A DNA stretch of 64,000 bases. Origin: Hyperoplus lanceolatus. Taxonomy: Eukaryota > Chordata > Actinopteri > Uranoscopiformes > Ammodytidae. The notes beneath the pieces were generated by a model. It saw nothing but the letters and a program-made list of their open reading frames with translations, was not told where the DNA came from and searched no databases. The translations under genes were made by a program, and so were the position numbers. Positions 50,670-63,867 of the stretch are shown one piece after another. The first letter of the stretch is position 1. The number at the start of each line of letters is the position of its first letter. The stretch is taken from the NCBI GenBank assembly GCA_026929865.2, contig CM049404.1, positions 26,132,001 through 26,196,000 on the forward strand, in the 5' to 3' direction.

Positions 50670-52580
50670 ATCTATCCGCTTAGTTGGAACACTAGATTGA
50701 AATAAGTTTAGCTACTTAATGACCTGCATGACAAAATTACTCTTACTAGTCTAAATGTCACTGACAAAGACACAACAATGCGTGCATGCATAAAGTATGG
50801 CGGCTTGTGCAATCAATTTACAGTCTAACCAGCTTTTCTTTGTGTGAGGCGGACTCTGGCTAGGTAGGATTGCGCTCGTTACAGATGAAATTAATCGTAC
50901 TGCTTTCAGAAAAAGACAGCCCCCAAACTTTCATTAAATTACCCCAGGTTTGATCCACCAAAATGTTTTTCTTCATTCCAAGAAAAAAATCCTGGCTATG
51001 TCCAGGTTTCAACGGGCTGACCCTGCTGTTTGGCAAAGTTGACCAGGTCAAAGGCAGAATTATTAGTCTGAAAGTAGACCATTTAGGGATAGTAATATGT
51101 TAATTTTAAAGCCAAAATATGTTTTATATGATGTAATATTCCAGTTGATAAATCCTTCATACTTTATGATATATGAAAATATCTCACCATAGGTCAGGTG
51201 CTGAAGAACACTGCAGGTTGCTGCTTGTAGAGTCTTGTGTGCCGTGGTAATGTAATATAAGCTGGTAAATGGACACCGTTACGTGTCGCTGCATAAGAAG
51301 TTGCGTTAAAATGCATTAGAATTCCTAGCACTGTGCTACTACTTTTTTTGGAATAACGTTAAGCGAAATATTGACTGTACACTGTTAACTACAGTCAGTA
51401 GACAATTTTTTTTCTTCTAAATATTAATTTTTGGCCCTTTTTGTGTTTTTGTTAAACCACAAAACAGGACAATACATATGGATAATGAGCCATCATTTAT
51501 TTGGAGATTGTAAAAAGTATATACGATAATGATAATACCACAATAATCTTTGCTCTGAAACAGACTTGCAATAATAGCTGTGGTTGGAGTCTGGCTTGTG
51601 AGCATTGAGCTAACGTGCATTAATTTATGCTTCATTCTTATACTCCAGATGATCTCAAGATTGTGGTTGAAGGGATTAAAGTAGTTTAATTAAATTAATT
51701 TGTGAAGAACAACCGCAACAACACAACACAACACTCCATTACATTAAGAACATTATTTAATAGATAAAAAGTTATTTAAATCAATCATTTCATTCAATAT
51801 TCTGTTGATTTCAAATGCATTATATTATTGTAGCCTTATGTCAGTAGAGGTACCTCGGCCTCTTGTTCTGAAGGTAGAATCTGATTAAAGATGTTTGTAC
51901 TTTTATGGTTAGAGACAACAGGCAGGAGCAAAAATAACTTGTTTTATGAGCTGTGTCGACAGTTGTTGTTGATACGTTTGATAAAGCTGTGTTCCAATCA
52001 CTTCTGTATTGATCCTCGGACTGATTTGAATTGCCTTATATAGCCCCCCCCCCTCCCTTCTTACCAGTGCTATGGGAAAAACTATTTATTGACTGACTTT
52101 AAATTGCCCTTCAAATGCCTCTCTCTTCTTCTGAGGTAAGACCTATATGTTGCAGTTGGTTCTGTATGATGGTGGTGATGGAGTTTTAGATATCAGAATA
52201 ATGCCTTGATGCCTTTTTTTGTTGCGGTCTTCAATTTGGGAGACTTAAAATGTATGTATTAAAATGTATTTATAATTAAACTGAATAAAAAGTTGATAAT
52301 TACGCTAACTGATCTCTCTGATAATTTTTTTCTTTCTGTGGCTCTAGTTAAAAGATGTTGTAGCGATATATTATGGCTCTTGTTCTGACCTTTTCTCCCT
52401 TTAAGGAGTCTGCAGTTCAAGCAGAGAAAGATATTTTGACATGTCACTATAAGAAAATTAGGCTACATACAGTGATTAATATGTTAAAGTTGGCAACAAG
52501 TTATTTAACCCTAACTGACGCTAGCTTCTTATTTCTTAAACAACCATGTCAGAAGACATATGCTGTGGTTTTGGAAAGAT
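50670..52580. other. Intergenic, tmem189 to ube2v1
   Basis: No gene or clear element recognised. Confidence 0.5.
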
Positions 52581-52584
52581 TTAA

Positions 52585-53164
52585 CTCTGTTTCAGAGGGC
52601 TGAAATTATTGGCCTGCATAAAACAAAGAAAACTACTCGGGAGAAGATGAAACTACTAAAAACGTGTTAAATAAAATTATTTGGTTGAATCAACATTTTA
52701 AAATATCGACAGTAGAACTCCCGGCTATGTTTGATAGTAAAAGTAAGGGCATTTCCACACGCACAATGTGAAGAGAACATAAGGGATATGGACCATGCAG
52801 ATGTGTAGCCTTAAGAAAACCACTTATCACTGGGGCTTATCAAGATAAAATGCTTCAATTTGCCAGGGAGCATACAGATTGGACTCTAGAGCAATAAAAA
52901 AGGTTGAGTGGTCCAATGATACCAGATTTACCCTGTTCCAGAGGGATGGGTGCATCAGGGTCCCATCATGCCTATAGTGCCTACTGTACAAGCCTGTGTG
53001 GCAGTGTACAGTATGATCTGTGGTTGCTTCAGTTGCTCAGGTCTAGGTTCTAAGCAACCTTATGTGCCAAATGTTACGGCAAATATGTGCCGTAATCAAA
53101 GCTAAAGATGGTCCTACAAGATATTTGAGTGTGTGACTTTTTTTTCGGTTGGCCGGGCAGTGTA
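52585..53164 (+). mobile_element. Decayed Tc1-like transposon
   Basis: Worn transposase fragments are readable: RAEIIGLHKTKKTTRE near 52597, LQFAREHTDWTLEQ near 52852 and a following WSNDTRFTLFQRDGC-like segment around 52910. They are separated by stops and deletions. The piece ends with GGTTGGCCGGGCAGTGTATA, a typical Tc1 terminus. It belongs to a different, much older Tc1 lineage than the copy at 43596. The left terminus was not found. Confidence 0.75.
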
Positions 53165-53169
53165 TAATT

Positions 53170-54150
53170 GATCAAAAGAGCCATCAGAATCAGGTTCATT
53201 TTTCAGTACGTTCACAAATACAAGGAATTTGCCATGGTCTGATGGTGAACACAATAATGAAAACCTAATAAAAGAGAACGTAAAGGCAAGTTAATGAATA
53301 GAACATTGACAATTGGGTAGGCCTATTTAAAAAGAAGAGCTGTGCAATTGTGCAGAAGTCAGCATGATCAAGACTATGTAAACGATCAGTTTGCAGACAG
53401 ATAAAGATGTGTGTTATGGTAACGCATTGAGGATATTGTAGGTCGATATAACAGGTAGTGTCTATGAGAAGGGATACAAGTCCATGTCAGTGGCGCACTG
53501 AGGCCTTATTAATGTGGCTAACTGCAGACGTAAATACAATTATATTTGTAATACTTTTTTCCCTATTATGACAAGTCATAATACATAGCCTAGTGCTGGC
53601 ACCTGATATGCTTTGTGACCATACTGAAGAGCTGTAAGTGCAGCATTCTGATAGGCCTATCTTATAGGCTAGGCTACATTTAATTCCTGTGTTCCTACAG
53701 CTTATATTAGGGGAAGTTAGATTTAAGAATTTAAGACTTTCTAAATGCCACTAATGAAACCAAAGACTGAAATTGTAGAGAAAAATGACAGCAATGACAA
53801 GTTTGCATAAAACATGGCTTTTTTGTTCCAGTGAAAAAGTAAGATCTAACTCAACTTATCCTATAATTAATTCGCAACTTCAGAAAAAAAGGTTGATAAA
53901 ATCGTACTTCCCATGAAAAAAATATTTAGATTTAAAACATTTTGAACAATTCACTCAATTTGTTATTTAAAAACAATAAAATGAAAGGTGAATTAACTAG
54001 TTCATCATAGGGACCTTGCTGTTCCTCCTGCTTCATTTTAGTAGCCGAGGAAAAAAACCGAATTCTTCCAGAAGAATACTTCCATGGAAACAACAAAGGC
54101 AGCGATGCTCTGCGTTCCACTTCCTCCATCGCGGGCGCGCACGCACCCCG
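53170..54150. other. Intergenic, upstream of ube2v1
   Basis: No gene seen; the last 100 bases become CpG-rich and form the ube2v1 promoter. Confidence 0.5.
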
Positions 54151-54201
54151 TTCTCCACAATGGGTAAAATAAACAACGTGCGCGCTCCCGATGACTAGCG
54201 A

Positions 54202-54213
54202 CAAGATGGCGGT
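54202..54213 (+). promoter_or_regulatory. ube2v1: TISU/YY1-like element over the ube2v1 start codon
   Basis: CAAGATGGCGGT matches 11 of 12 positions of the TISU consensus (SAASATGGCGGC), which directs transcription with a very short 5' UTR and scanning-free initiation, and which is also a YY1 site. Confidence 0.5.
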
Positions 54214-56668
54214 CGCCGCCGGATCAGGTAAATGTTCGAGAGAATTAAAAAAATCACACGAGAAGCTGTCGGTCCATAAATCGGCTCAATGCGTTTATAC
54301 CACGTAGCTGTTACGTTTTACAATGAGACTGATAAGCGACTGACTCGGTGGCTGTTAGAAAAGAAACGAGTTATTTAACGTAAGGCTTTTTCAAGAGAAT
54401 GAATAGGAAGCGATGCTATCAGCTAAGCTAACGTAGGATAAGTTAGATAGAAGAGCAACGAGACGCAGAATAACAACTGATGATATGATTTCATGACGAC
54501 TTATTAACAAAGGAGGACTTAAGACACATCGTATGCACACAGTACACTGTGTAACGTATTGCTTTATGTTTAATAACGTCATTTTAGCATGATGTTTAGC
54601 GCCGACGACACCCCAACGTCCGGGTGATGTTTTCGTTTATTTATGACATAAAAAAAATGTTAACATAGTGTATAACGGTAATAACGGATGCTTCACAGCT
54701 TGGGTCTTTCGCGTTTAATGTCACCAAATTATCCCTTTGTATCTGCGTTCAGTCTTTTTGCACGGTAAGACATTTTACCGTCAACAATGACAAGGTACGT
54801 TTTGCCTTTAGCTAATGACGAAAACATGGTGTGCAGAGGTTAGATGAAAAGGGATCGGGACCTAAATGGCTGCAGCAGCTGTCGGCGTGACTTTGTTTTG
54901 CATGAGCTCGTGTTAATGGTGCAGCACCGTCATGTCTCACCGCATAGGCCAAATGATGCAGCACAACACAGATGCTAAATTAGAGGACATGAATGACATC
55001 CGGCTGCATTAAAAATACTGGTGAAAGCCGGTAAGCTCAGGCCTTCCCTAATATTCTCCTGTCCAGATGTGAGTGTGTCTGAATGCGTCACGCGCCAGTC
55101 ATATCTTTTTATGTTTAGCCTAACTGCAACTCTGCAAGTCATCGCTCTGGCCGAAGCTTTCAGCTGTAGTGAGTTTTGTTGATCTTGCAAGTTACCGGCA
55201 CCTTGCATCTACAGTGTACATAACGTGTGTTAGCTTAAACAGTCTAAGCTTTGTCCACAAACAGGCGTTAAAGTTCCTCGCAATTTCCGGCTCTTGGAAG
55301 AGCTGGAAGAAGGCCAGAAAGGTGTGGGAGATGGCACAGTGAGCTGGGGCCTGGAGGATGATGAGGACATGACCTTAACCAAATGGAGAGGGGTGATCCT
55401 CGGACCCCCGAGAGTGAGTGGTGACAATTCAATTGGGACTGTGCAATAAACATTAAAGTAGTTAACATACTCTCACATGACCAAACACGCCTTGGGTTTA
55501 ATATTTGCACGCAGCAGCCTGTTGTAAAAGATTACATATCACATTGTATAATCTCGACAGTGACAGGAAACAACTGGTAGCATATTATAAATCACAGAAT
55601 CAATAATTATTCTGGAAAATCTACATTTCAGCATTTCTTCCGCATGCTGCTAGGATTATTTGTAAAATGTTTCTAATACCTGTGTGTTTGAGAATACTTT
55701 AGTGCAAGTTAATCCTAGTCACAGTAACAGCACATATGGAACTGGATAATTATAGAATCTGTCATATAACTAGGAGTTGTTTTCCTAGTTGAATACATTG
55801 AACATCATGTGCTCTTTGTTGTTATTTTACTGTGTTCTCCACTCATCTTTCCCTGCCTGTCTCTCTCCACAGACGAGCTTTGAAAACAGGATGTACAATC
55901 TGAAAGTTGAATGTGGGCCAGAATACCCAGAGTCACCACCGTTTGTCAGATTTGTGACGAAGATAAACTTGAATGGCGTGCACACCTCCAACGGTTTGGT
56001 ATGTAAAATCCTACAAGCCAGTTGTTTTTCTGGCCTGTTAACCCAAATACAGATGTCAGCAGTCTTTATGAGTGCGATACATTCTCCTGATCCAGCTACA
56101 CTGAAATAACACCATTTGGCTTTTGTGTTTTTTTTTAAATATCAAGAACCACCTAAAGCAGATGGGCTTAGAGTGGTTCTACTCAAACTGTAGTATGTTT
56201 ATTATGCTCAATTTTAGGAGAACAGAAAATATCATGTAAGACAAAAAACACAAGATGACACACAGCTTTCCTTTTGACGGCGGTGGAGAATGTGCACTTG
56301 TTTTTTTTTCACTTCTTTGTTAGTGGTTGTGCCAATTTTGTTATCTATTTTGCCAGCATCTTCAAATCCAATATCGGTTATTTCCAGAAGTTAAAGCTAA
56401 GGCAGACCATTTCAGTTGTACTGGTGATGATGTAGAACGCAGATTAAACAACCTTACACCTCAGTGGTTCGTGAGGTTTTTGTGACACAACGTCCGTCCC
56501 TAATGGCCCTCTGTCCCGCAGGTTGACATGCACGCGTTGACATCGCTGTCCAAGTGGCAGACCTCCTTCAGTATCCAGATGGTGCTGCTGGAGCTGCGAA
56601 GGCTCATGACCTGCAAGGAAAACATGAAGCTTCCTCAGCCTCCCGAGGGCCAGATCTACAGCAACTGA
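54206..56668 (+). CDS. ube2v1: Ubiquitin-conjugating enzyme variant 1 (UEV1)
   Basis: Four exons: 54206-54227, 55265-55413, 55873-55998, 56522-56668; joined 147 aa, the same as human UBE2V1. The UBC fold is complete ([58 protein letters not shown]), but as in all UEVs there is no catalytic cysteine at the active-site position. The protein pairs with UBE2N (Ubc13) to build Lys63-linked ubiquitin chains in NF-kappaB signalling and DNA-damage tolerance. It lies downstream of tmem189 in the same direction, and its second exon begins in phase 1, the same as the last tmem189 exon, which permits a Kua-UEV fusion message. Confidence 0.97.
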
Positions 56669-57278
56669 GCCCCCTGCTAGTTTTGCCTCCATCTTTCTCC
56701 CCACAACCCCCCCCCCACCCCAAAGAAAAAAAAGGAAAACTCCCAAGCTCTAAAAAAAAAAAAATCCCAATCTCTTCTGTTCTTGCGTTCATACCCTTTA
56801 CCCTTTACCCCCATCCTTTTGCGCCATGTGACAAAATACCACCTCCTGCCAACTCCTTGGTTGAGCACACACGTATACAATGACATATGTAAACACATAA
56901 AGATATCAGTACACACATTTAGTAAAAAAAAATAACACAGAAATGCAAACATGCACATAAACACACACACATACATACATGTCTGTATTCACACACACAT
57001 TTATGAAAGTCGTTCAAGGCACCCCCCCTTCTCTCCCATCACTGGAGCTCTGGGTGGACTTGACGTGACGAGGCAGGCGGAATCCTCAGTCCACACCAGA
57101 TCTGATCATTCAAATACTGTACATGTTACTAATCTTTTTTTTTTATTTGTTAAAAAAATGCAGATTGTACAATAACATAAATAATCTTATTGAGTGTACC
57201 GCTTTGTGTGTTGCCTTTTTGTAACATTATAATGATAGCATTGGCCACTTAACATAATTGCATGTAGCTGAAACATGG

Positions 57279-57684
57279 GTTGCGTTCCGAATCGCATACT
57301 CTTTCTTTTTTCTATTCTACATACTGCATCCGACGATAAAAATGATCTAGTTAGGATGCAGTAGGCATACTATTGGGACATACTTTTCTCTCTTATTTCA
57401 TCATAACATTGCGCCTTGATCTTGCCTCTTGCTTTTATATCCGTCGCATCCCCGTTTGTTTTCATATGGAGGCTTCGTCGATGTTACGTCACTTCACGTG
57501 CGCACTGGATTGTGGGTCAGAATCGCCCAAATAGGATGCACTTTTCTACACTAACAATCTTGGCCGCATGAAGTAGGACATCCGGGTACTTCTAACCATC
57601 CTAAATCTGGCCACAAGAATCGGGACATCCTAAATCTTTTTTCTACATACTATATAGTAGAAAGTATGCGATTCGGAACGCAAC
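57279..57684. mobile_element. MITE with long inverted repeats, 5-base duplication
   Basis: 406 bases with perfect inverted termini GTTGCGTTCCGAATCGCATA at both ends, flanked by CATGG on both sides (57274-57278, 57685-57689). Internal stretches also pair (CTACATACT, GGATGCA). This MITE is common in percomorph fishes; its superfamily is not certain from sequence alone. Confidence 0.8.
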
Positions 57685-57699
57685 CATGGTCTTATTTCA

Positions 57700-59630
57700 A
57701 GGTGTACATATGAAAAACAGCGTACACAAAACCACATTTAACTTGGCAAATAGTGTTCAGTATGTCTTCTTATGTGGCCAGATGTCAGATGAAATCTTTT
57801 ATTCAGTGTGTGTTCAAATGGGCTTGCACTGAATGTTTTTTATTTTTTGAAGCAGTCCTAAATGCACGACTGCTGCTGGGCAAGGTGTCGTTAAGTTGTC
57901 ACCTTAGTCACACATAGCTTCTTTTTGTTTATTTTTTGTTCTGTGTAAGAATTGTGTACAGTATCTATTCCACTATATCTGGTCTTATTATGCATAGTAG
58001 TGCGTAGTATGCAAATCTACTGTCGGTCTACATAAGTCCCAGTTCAACCGTGCTTGAAAATAGAAGTGAAATCAGCTACCTCTTTTGGTCCTGTGTAACG
58101 TCAGGGGAGTTATCTGACTTGTGAAAATTGTCTTTGCTACTTCATGTGACAATTTGTCTTTACTTTCTCCACTTTTTTTCATAAATCTAAGTTCATGCTT
58201 TTCATGCATTTGTGTCGTAGATCAATACGTGTTGAGGTCCCAGAGATATATAAGGAGCATTTCTACACAATGTTTTTTTTTACACACTTAAAGCACTATT
58301 AAAAACAACAAAAAGTAATAGGTCAACATTTTGGGAAATACGTTAATTCAATCTCTGCTTGAGTTTAATAGATAAAAAATTATACCACTCAAGTAAGTCA
58401 ATGGCATATTTCCCACAATGTTGAACTATCCTGTAAAGATATTGCAGTTTCAATGTTGCTAACACAATTTAAACACACTCTGAAATGATAGGGGTCTGGT
58501 TCGAGTGTAAACTTGTCACATTTTACCTAAATATAATTAAGGTAATTAAAATGTTCAATACCATGATTTCAAAATAAGTCAACAGAAATATTTTTACGTT
58601 TAAAAATAACGCAGCCTTCTTTTGGCCACATATTTACTACATCAAAATATATAAATTAACCCAGGATAACTTACATTTTTTGAAGCCCCTAGTGATGAGT
58701 TATTTAGGTTTTTAATCCCTGTTTTGATGATGATAGTGGGATGAGTTAAAATATTAAGGTGCCAGCATCATTTTCCGGTGTCTATTGGTGCTAATCATAT
58801 CCCAGTTTTTATTTTATTCTTCGGAATTTAATCTAAAGACACTTTGGATATCTTACCTCCCAAATTGATCTGCACTTTTTTCAGTGTAATTTCAAGTTTA
58901 TTCATCCAACTTCAACCATTACAGACAAAGAAATCTCTAAATAACCTTTATGGATAGACTCATATCTTCCTGAATCCCTGAAAAGTAACATTATGAAAAG
59001 TTTCAGTCAAGTTTTGGAAATCATCAGAGCACTCTGCCAGAACATATTATGGCAAAAAAAATAAGGTCATTAAAACAAATTTGAATTAACAGGTTATTCA
59101 TTAAATTAAATATAATTCAACCCATATGTGGGAAGTATATTTGTTTTATGGAGACTGGGCCTATTATGTGGGAGGCCATCAAGTGAGTTCAGATTTGTCG
59201 TTGTATAAAATAAATGTATGAAGTCATCAAAGTGCCTTATTGGTAGTCTTTTTAAGATAATAACTTACATTTTGAGTGTTAAGGATGTAAATCCACCCAG
59301 AAAGGCTCTTTATTTTTATGTCTTCTTCCCTACACAACACAATCCAGTCAGAACCAGTTTCCGACATATCTCATGAAATGGCAACATCCCAAGGTCTTAT
59401 GATCTGAACTTCTTTTTGTGCCAAATATTCTATGAAGGTCACATTGGCCCTCTTGATTCAATCTAGAGAACAATAAACAGAGATTCAGAATTTTACTTTT
59501 CAGTAACTTTCTGTCAAAATATAACTTCTAATCAGGTTAACAGGAGTGTGTGCGTGTATCTGTGTATGTATACAAAGCCTGCACTATACTTACTGTATGT
59601 ATAAATATATGTGTGTATTTGGTCATTTTA
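57700..59630. other. Intergenic, no gene recognised
   Basis: AT-rich sequence between the MITE and the LINE debris. The first part may still be ube2v1 3' flank. Confidence 0.5.
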
Positions 59631-59639
59631 AATGATCTT

Positions 59640-59720
59640 ATTGCCCTATGCCTGCCCCTTGTAAAGCACTTTGTAATCTTATGTTGATAAGTGCCCAATA
59701 AATAAACAGTATTATTATCA
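59640..59720 (+). repeat. Retroposon 3' tail, plus strand
   Basis: CCTTGTAAAGCACTTTGTAA ... AAGTGCCCAATAAATAAACAG followed by (TTA)n; a standard L2/Rex-type 3' end, in the opposite direction to the neighbouring LINE fragment. Confidence 0.5.
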
Positions 59721-59749
59721 TATTATTGCAGTGCCAAATGTCAGGAGGG

Positions 59750-60580
59750 AGCAGAGTACATGAAGACCCTCTTCCCAAACTCAGTGTGAGTTCTGGGGAC
59801 TGAGGTATAGAAAGTCCAGAGAGTGCAAATTGTATGATGGATTTGATTTAACAGTGAGGTAGGTGCAGAGGTATGAAGGGACTAGTCCAGTAATTGCTTT
59901 GTAAATGAAGGTGTACCAGTGAAGAAGCCTACGAGCTGACAAGGACAGCCAGCCTTCTTTAGATTACAGGGTACAATGATGGGTGAGTGATTTACAGCCG
60001 GGAATGAATCTTAATGCACAATGATAAGTAGCATCCAGCATATGCAGTGAGATGGAGGCATTCATGTACATCACCATCATCTAATAATGGACTAAAAGTA
60101 GCAGCAATAAGCCTTTTTTTAGAAACAAAAGTAAAGCAAGATTTATGTCTAAAATAAAAGCTCAGTCTCACCTTTAGTTTCTTTGCCAGGTTTTCGATAT
60201 GGGGTTTAAAGGACTAATTGTCATCAAGGATGATACCAAGATATTTAAAAGTGGAAAAGGTCTCAATAAGAATACCTTGAGATGTAAATAGAGTGGGCCG
60301 ACAGTTAGTTTTGTCCCTGGATTTAGTGAAGATCATAATTTTAGTTTTATCTGCATTAAGTACCAGTCTTAAAAACAGGATTTGGGCTTCCATTTCTTTA
60401 AAAGCAGCTTGCAAGCGATCGACAGCCATTAACACAGTCTCTCCAAAACAATACAAACTATTATTGTCTGCATAAAACGGGCATTTGCATTTTGGACATA
60501 TTACCCCAAATCATTAATATAAAAAGTAAACAACAAGGGACCTAATATAGAGCCGTGTGGCACCCCCTTGTGGACAGCCA
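59750..60580 (-). mobile_element. Degenerate LINE reverse transcriptase fragment
   Basis: On the minus strand the reverse transcriptase motifs HKGVPHGSILGPLLFTFYIND, then LNADKTKIMIF and TFKYLGIILDDNLSF (the last two in one 80-codon frame) are readable, followed by a worn C-terminal part. The YADD box is lost (ADNNSLYCF). This is a 5'-truncated non-LTR element of the L2/Rex1 kind. Confidence 0.8.
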
Positions 60581-60589
60581 AAGTACTTA

Positions 60590-62200
60590 TATTTTTATAA
60601 GTATAATGTTAACGACACAGATGGAGAAGCACAGGTTTAACTAATGACATTACAGTTTCTGTTACAGTTTCTGTGCTAAATGTGGTCACAATGCACACAC
60701 ATCTCATGATACTGATAGAAATGTATAAGCGTCTATTTACAGTACCTAGAACCATTTTGCAGCTGTTTGTTACTCAATACTCAAACCCTCCTACCCACGG
60801 TGTCCAGTTTATACAAGAGAACTTATTTCACAAGCTTGATCTTGCACCTGAGGCCAGTAGGACTGCAGGCCCGGACAGTCAAAAACAAACGGGTGGCAGG
60901 CAAATGTATGTGAGCAAAAAGGTCAAAGGCCTCTTGAGGATCTACAGCATTGACTTGACCTAATTAAGAGGTGGGTGCAGTGGAGAACGCTCTAGATACA
61001 GACACTGCTCTCTGTTATCCAATGGAGCTGATCTATGGCTGGAGTGGACTCTGACCTACCCACAAACCATGTGATTCCCATCAGTGTATGTGTGTGTGTG
61101 TGTTTAGGCAGTAGGCACAGCCCAAGGAGGTCTGTCACTAAACTCTATGTAAGATGACAGCAAGTCGTAATCAACGCCTACAGGGACTGAAGAAAGTCGT
61201 AAGTACATTTCCATGTGTAAAATTAAGCTTATTTGTTTTAGGCTCTCATTTTCTAGTGGGATTAGAAATGAGTGAATGGTAAACAGTGTAGTTTCTGTTC
61301 CTCTAAATCATGAGAATCTTAGTCATTTTCTGGCATGTTTTGTTCATCATGCGATCAGTGTGTGGCCCCATGTGGTTTGTTGGATTCCTCCACACATTGT
61401 GAAGGGGATGTGGAAGTTGAATCAGCTGCTTGAAACTCGAGAAGTGTTCTGTGGGTTTGAACTTAAATGACATTGATTTTTACCACCGGCTTTATCTCCC
61501 ATGTAGCCCTTGACTTGCTTTGTTACATTCATGCACATAAGTTTTAATGGTTTACCGACGATGACAAAGTAACTCAACTGCATGGCCTCGGCTGACATTT
61601 GCTCGACATAAAAGTTTGAAAACAAAAAACATCACTAAGGGATTAGAGAGGTTTACAGCCTCTGCCAACAGGATTGAGCTCTGAGCCACTGCATGGTACG
61701 CTACTTGATACTTTTATTTTACTACATTTCAGATGGAAATATTGTACTTTTTATGCTGTTTATAAATAGTATAATAATTAATAATCCAACATCCAGAGGG
61801 GCTATTTTTCTGCATAATGACGACATTTACTTTTAAGACTTTAAGTGCAACTTTACATTTTGAAAACTTTTACTTCTTTAACATTCTAAGTAACATTTCT
61901 GACAGCTTTTTGGACCACTGTAGATCATCATAATTCCAAGCTTCTCACCATGCAAAATTTGACATTAATGTTCCAACCAGAAACGCAACAGTGACATGAC
62001 CTTATTGTATCAAGATCGAGACAAGACCAAGACCTTGAGTGGACCGGACAATTGTGAAAATATGTGAAATATGAAAACCGTGGGCACCCCTCAAATTGAA
62101 CAGAATAATCCACATTCACATAAAAACATCCACAAAAAGCCAATTAAGATTCTTTCATTCAACTCTATTGTGTCACATAATTTATATACTGTAAATGTGT
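60590..62200. other. Intergenic, no gene recognised
   Basis: Contains a short GT run near 61088; nothing else recognised. Confidence 0.5.
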
Positions 62201-62210
62201 GCATGTATTA

Positions 62211-62485
62211 AAGGTGGAGTCAGAGATTTTGGAGAACGCTTGTTGTCAAAATCTCTTTTTGTCAAAATCAGTCAATACCTCCTCACAATCTGCTACCTGT
62301 CCATACTGTATGTGCGATGAAAAAAAACGTTGTTAAAACACAGCCTTATCTCTGTCAACTGGTATGCAAACAAAGGGGGCCCAGTGTAGCTAGCAACATG
62401 CCCGTTTACAGACATAATCTGTGCATTAACACTGGAACACACACTATGGAGGAGATATAAACTGATATTGAAAGTTTCCACCTTA
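62211..62485. mobile_element. Second copy of the Harbinger-type MITE
   Basis: Starts TTA / AAGGTGGAGTCAG like the element at 19994 and shares its left arm (GCTTGTTGTCAAAATC, TTTTTGTCAAAATCAGT) and middle (TGCATTAACAC). The right arm is largely missing, so it is shortened by internal and terminal loss. Confidence 0.7.
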
Positions 62486-62489
62486 ACTG

Positions 62490-63450
62490 TATATTAATTG
62501 GTTAAAATTAGCTTCACTTTGAGCAGTAAAATGCTACTTATGCATTAATGCAGAGTAGGCTTACTATCAATAAAATAAAATATCAGTCAAAAGTGGCTCA
62601 GGTTTAAGTTTTCTTAAATATTCCTGTTTCTGATGCATGGTTGCTTTATTTTCTGCAATTATGAGCTTTTTCTGTAATAATAGTATATTTATTAATTTAT
62701 GGTACACTGTTTTTATGTGTGTTGTAAACTTTTGCTGTACTTTGTGAGAAGATGCCGGCAAAATCTACTGTGGTGGACAATAAAATCCGTCCAATCTAAA
62801 CTAATCTTTGTTTTATGAACGTATTTTATTTGAATTGTATTGGAATCATCACAACACATATCATAATATGTGTTATACCAATTATGAGCTCAAACACCCT
62901 TCCCCCCCTTGAGCTCATACCTGCTAGTTAACAATGGTGTAACAAGTTGAATTCTTTTGAGGCTTTTTTTGTGTTTTGTAAAGCACATTTTGGAAATAAG
63001 TTTGGCTACATGTTAAGTTCCCAATGGTAACAGTTTGAAATGCAGCAGAATAAAACAAAATTTGAGTAAGAATCCGGCAGTATGAAAATACATTTTGTGA
63101 CTGTTGACTAAATCTATTTCCTTATGATTGTATAACATTTTAATGCTAAACATTCTGTTCACCTCACGATGAACTCTGGACAACACCACTGTGAAACTTT
63201 GTTTTTACTCTTAGCCTCGAGGAATACATCTGCCTCCTAAGGAATTTTGGCACACACACATACCGAAAAGCAAGATGAAAAGGGGAGACTTTAGGCCGTG
63301 CCAGTCTCTGAACACACACAGATATGTACAAGGTCAAGTACTTCTTGTCCTCGGATCATCTCTCTATCAGTGTAATTAAAACTCATCCACCTCATCTGCT
63401 AGAAACTCAATGACCATGGACATGCACCTGGTCAAACAAACACGTGCCAG
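62490..63450. other. Intergenic, upstream of slc52a3
   Basis: No gene or element recognised. Confidence 0.5.
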
Positions 63451-63456
63451 TATGGG

Positions 63457-63464
63457 TATAAAAG
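63457..63464 (+). promoter_or_regulatory. TATA box, probable slc52a3 promoter
   Basis: GGGTATAAAAGTTG, a strong TATA motif about 410 bases before the slc52a3 ATG with a CACGTG E-box at 63441-63446. It would start transcription near 63490; a 5' UTR intron with an acceptor just before about 63811 is likely. Confidence 0.5.
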
Positions 63465-63867
63465 TTGTAACATCCTTTTCTGACTTCAGTCACTTCTCTG
63501 TTATATGTGTGTACATGATAACTGACTCACTTGCAAGTTTCAACTAAAGTCTCTGCGGATGATGAAATCTGACTCCTGACTCTTTGTGCATTATTTTAAA
63601 GAAAACATACTTATATTGAAATTAGAAAAGTTACAGTAACAATGACTAGATGCATCTTTCTGTAAATGAGAATGGGTTTTTGGTCAATAAACCCTTTTAA
63701 TTAAACTATTTCACAAGCTATTTCACTAAGTATTACATTTTAAAAACCTTGCAACTTCTTATTTTGGAATAATGTCTGACTATTTTAATGCTGTGACTTT
63801 TTCTTTCAAGGTATTAGACACAAGGGCTTCTTCTTCATCACTGTCTTGAGACTGATCCGGTGTCAGT

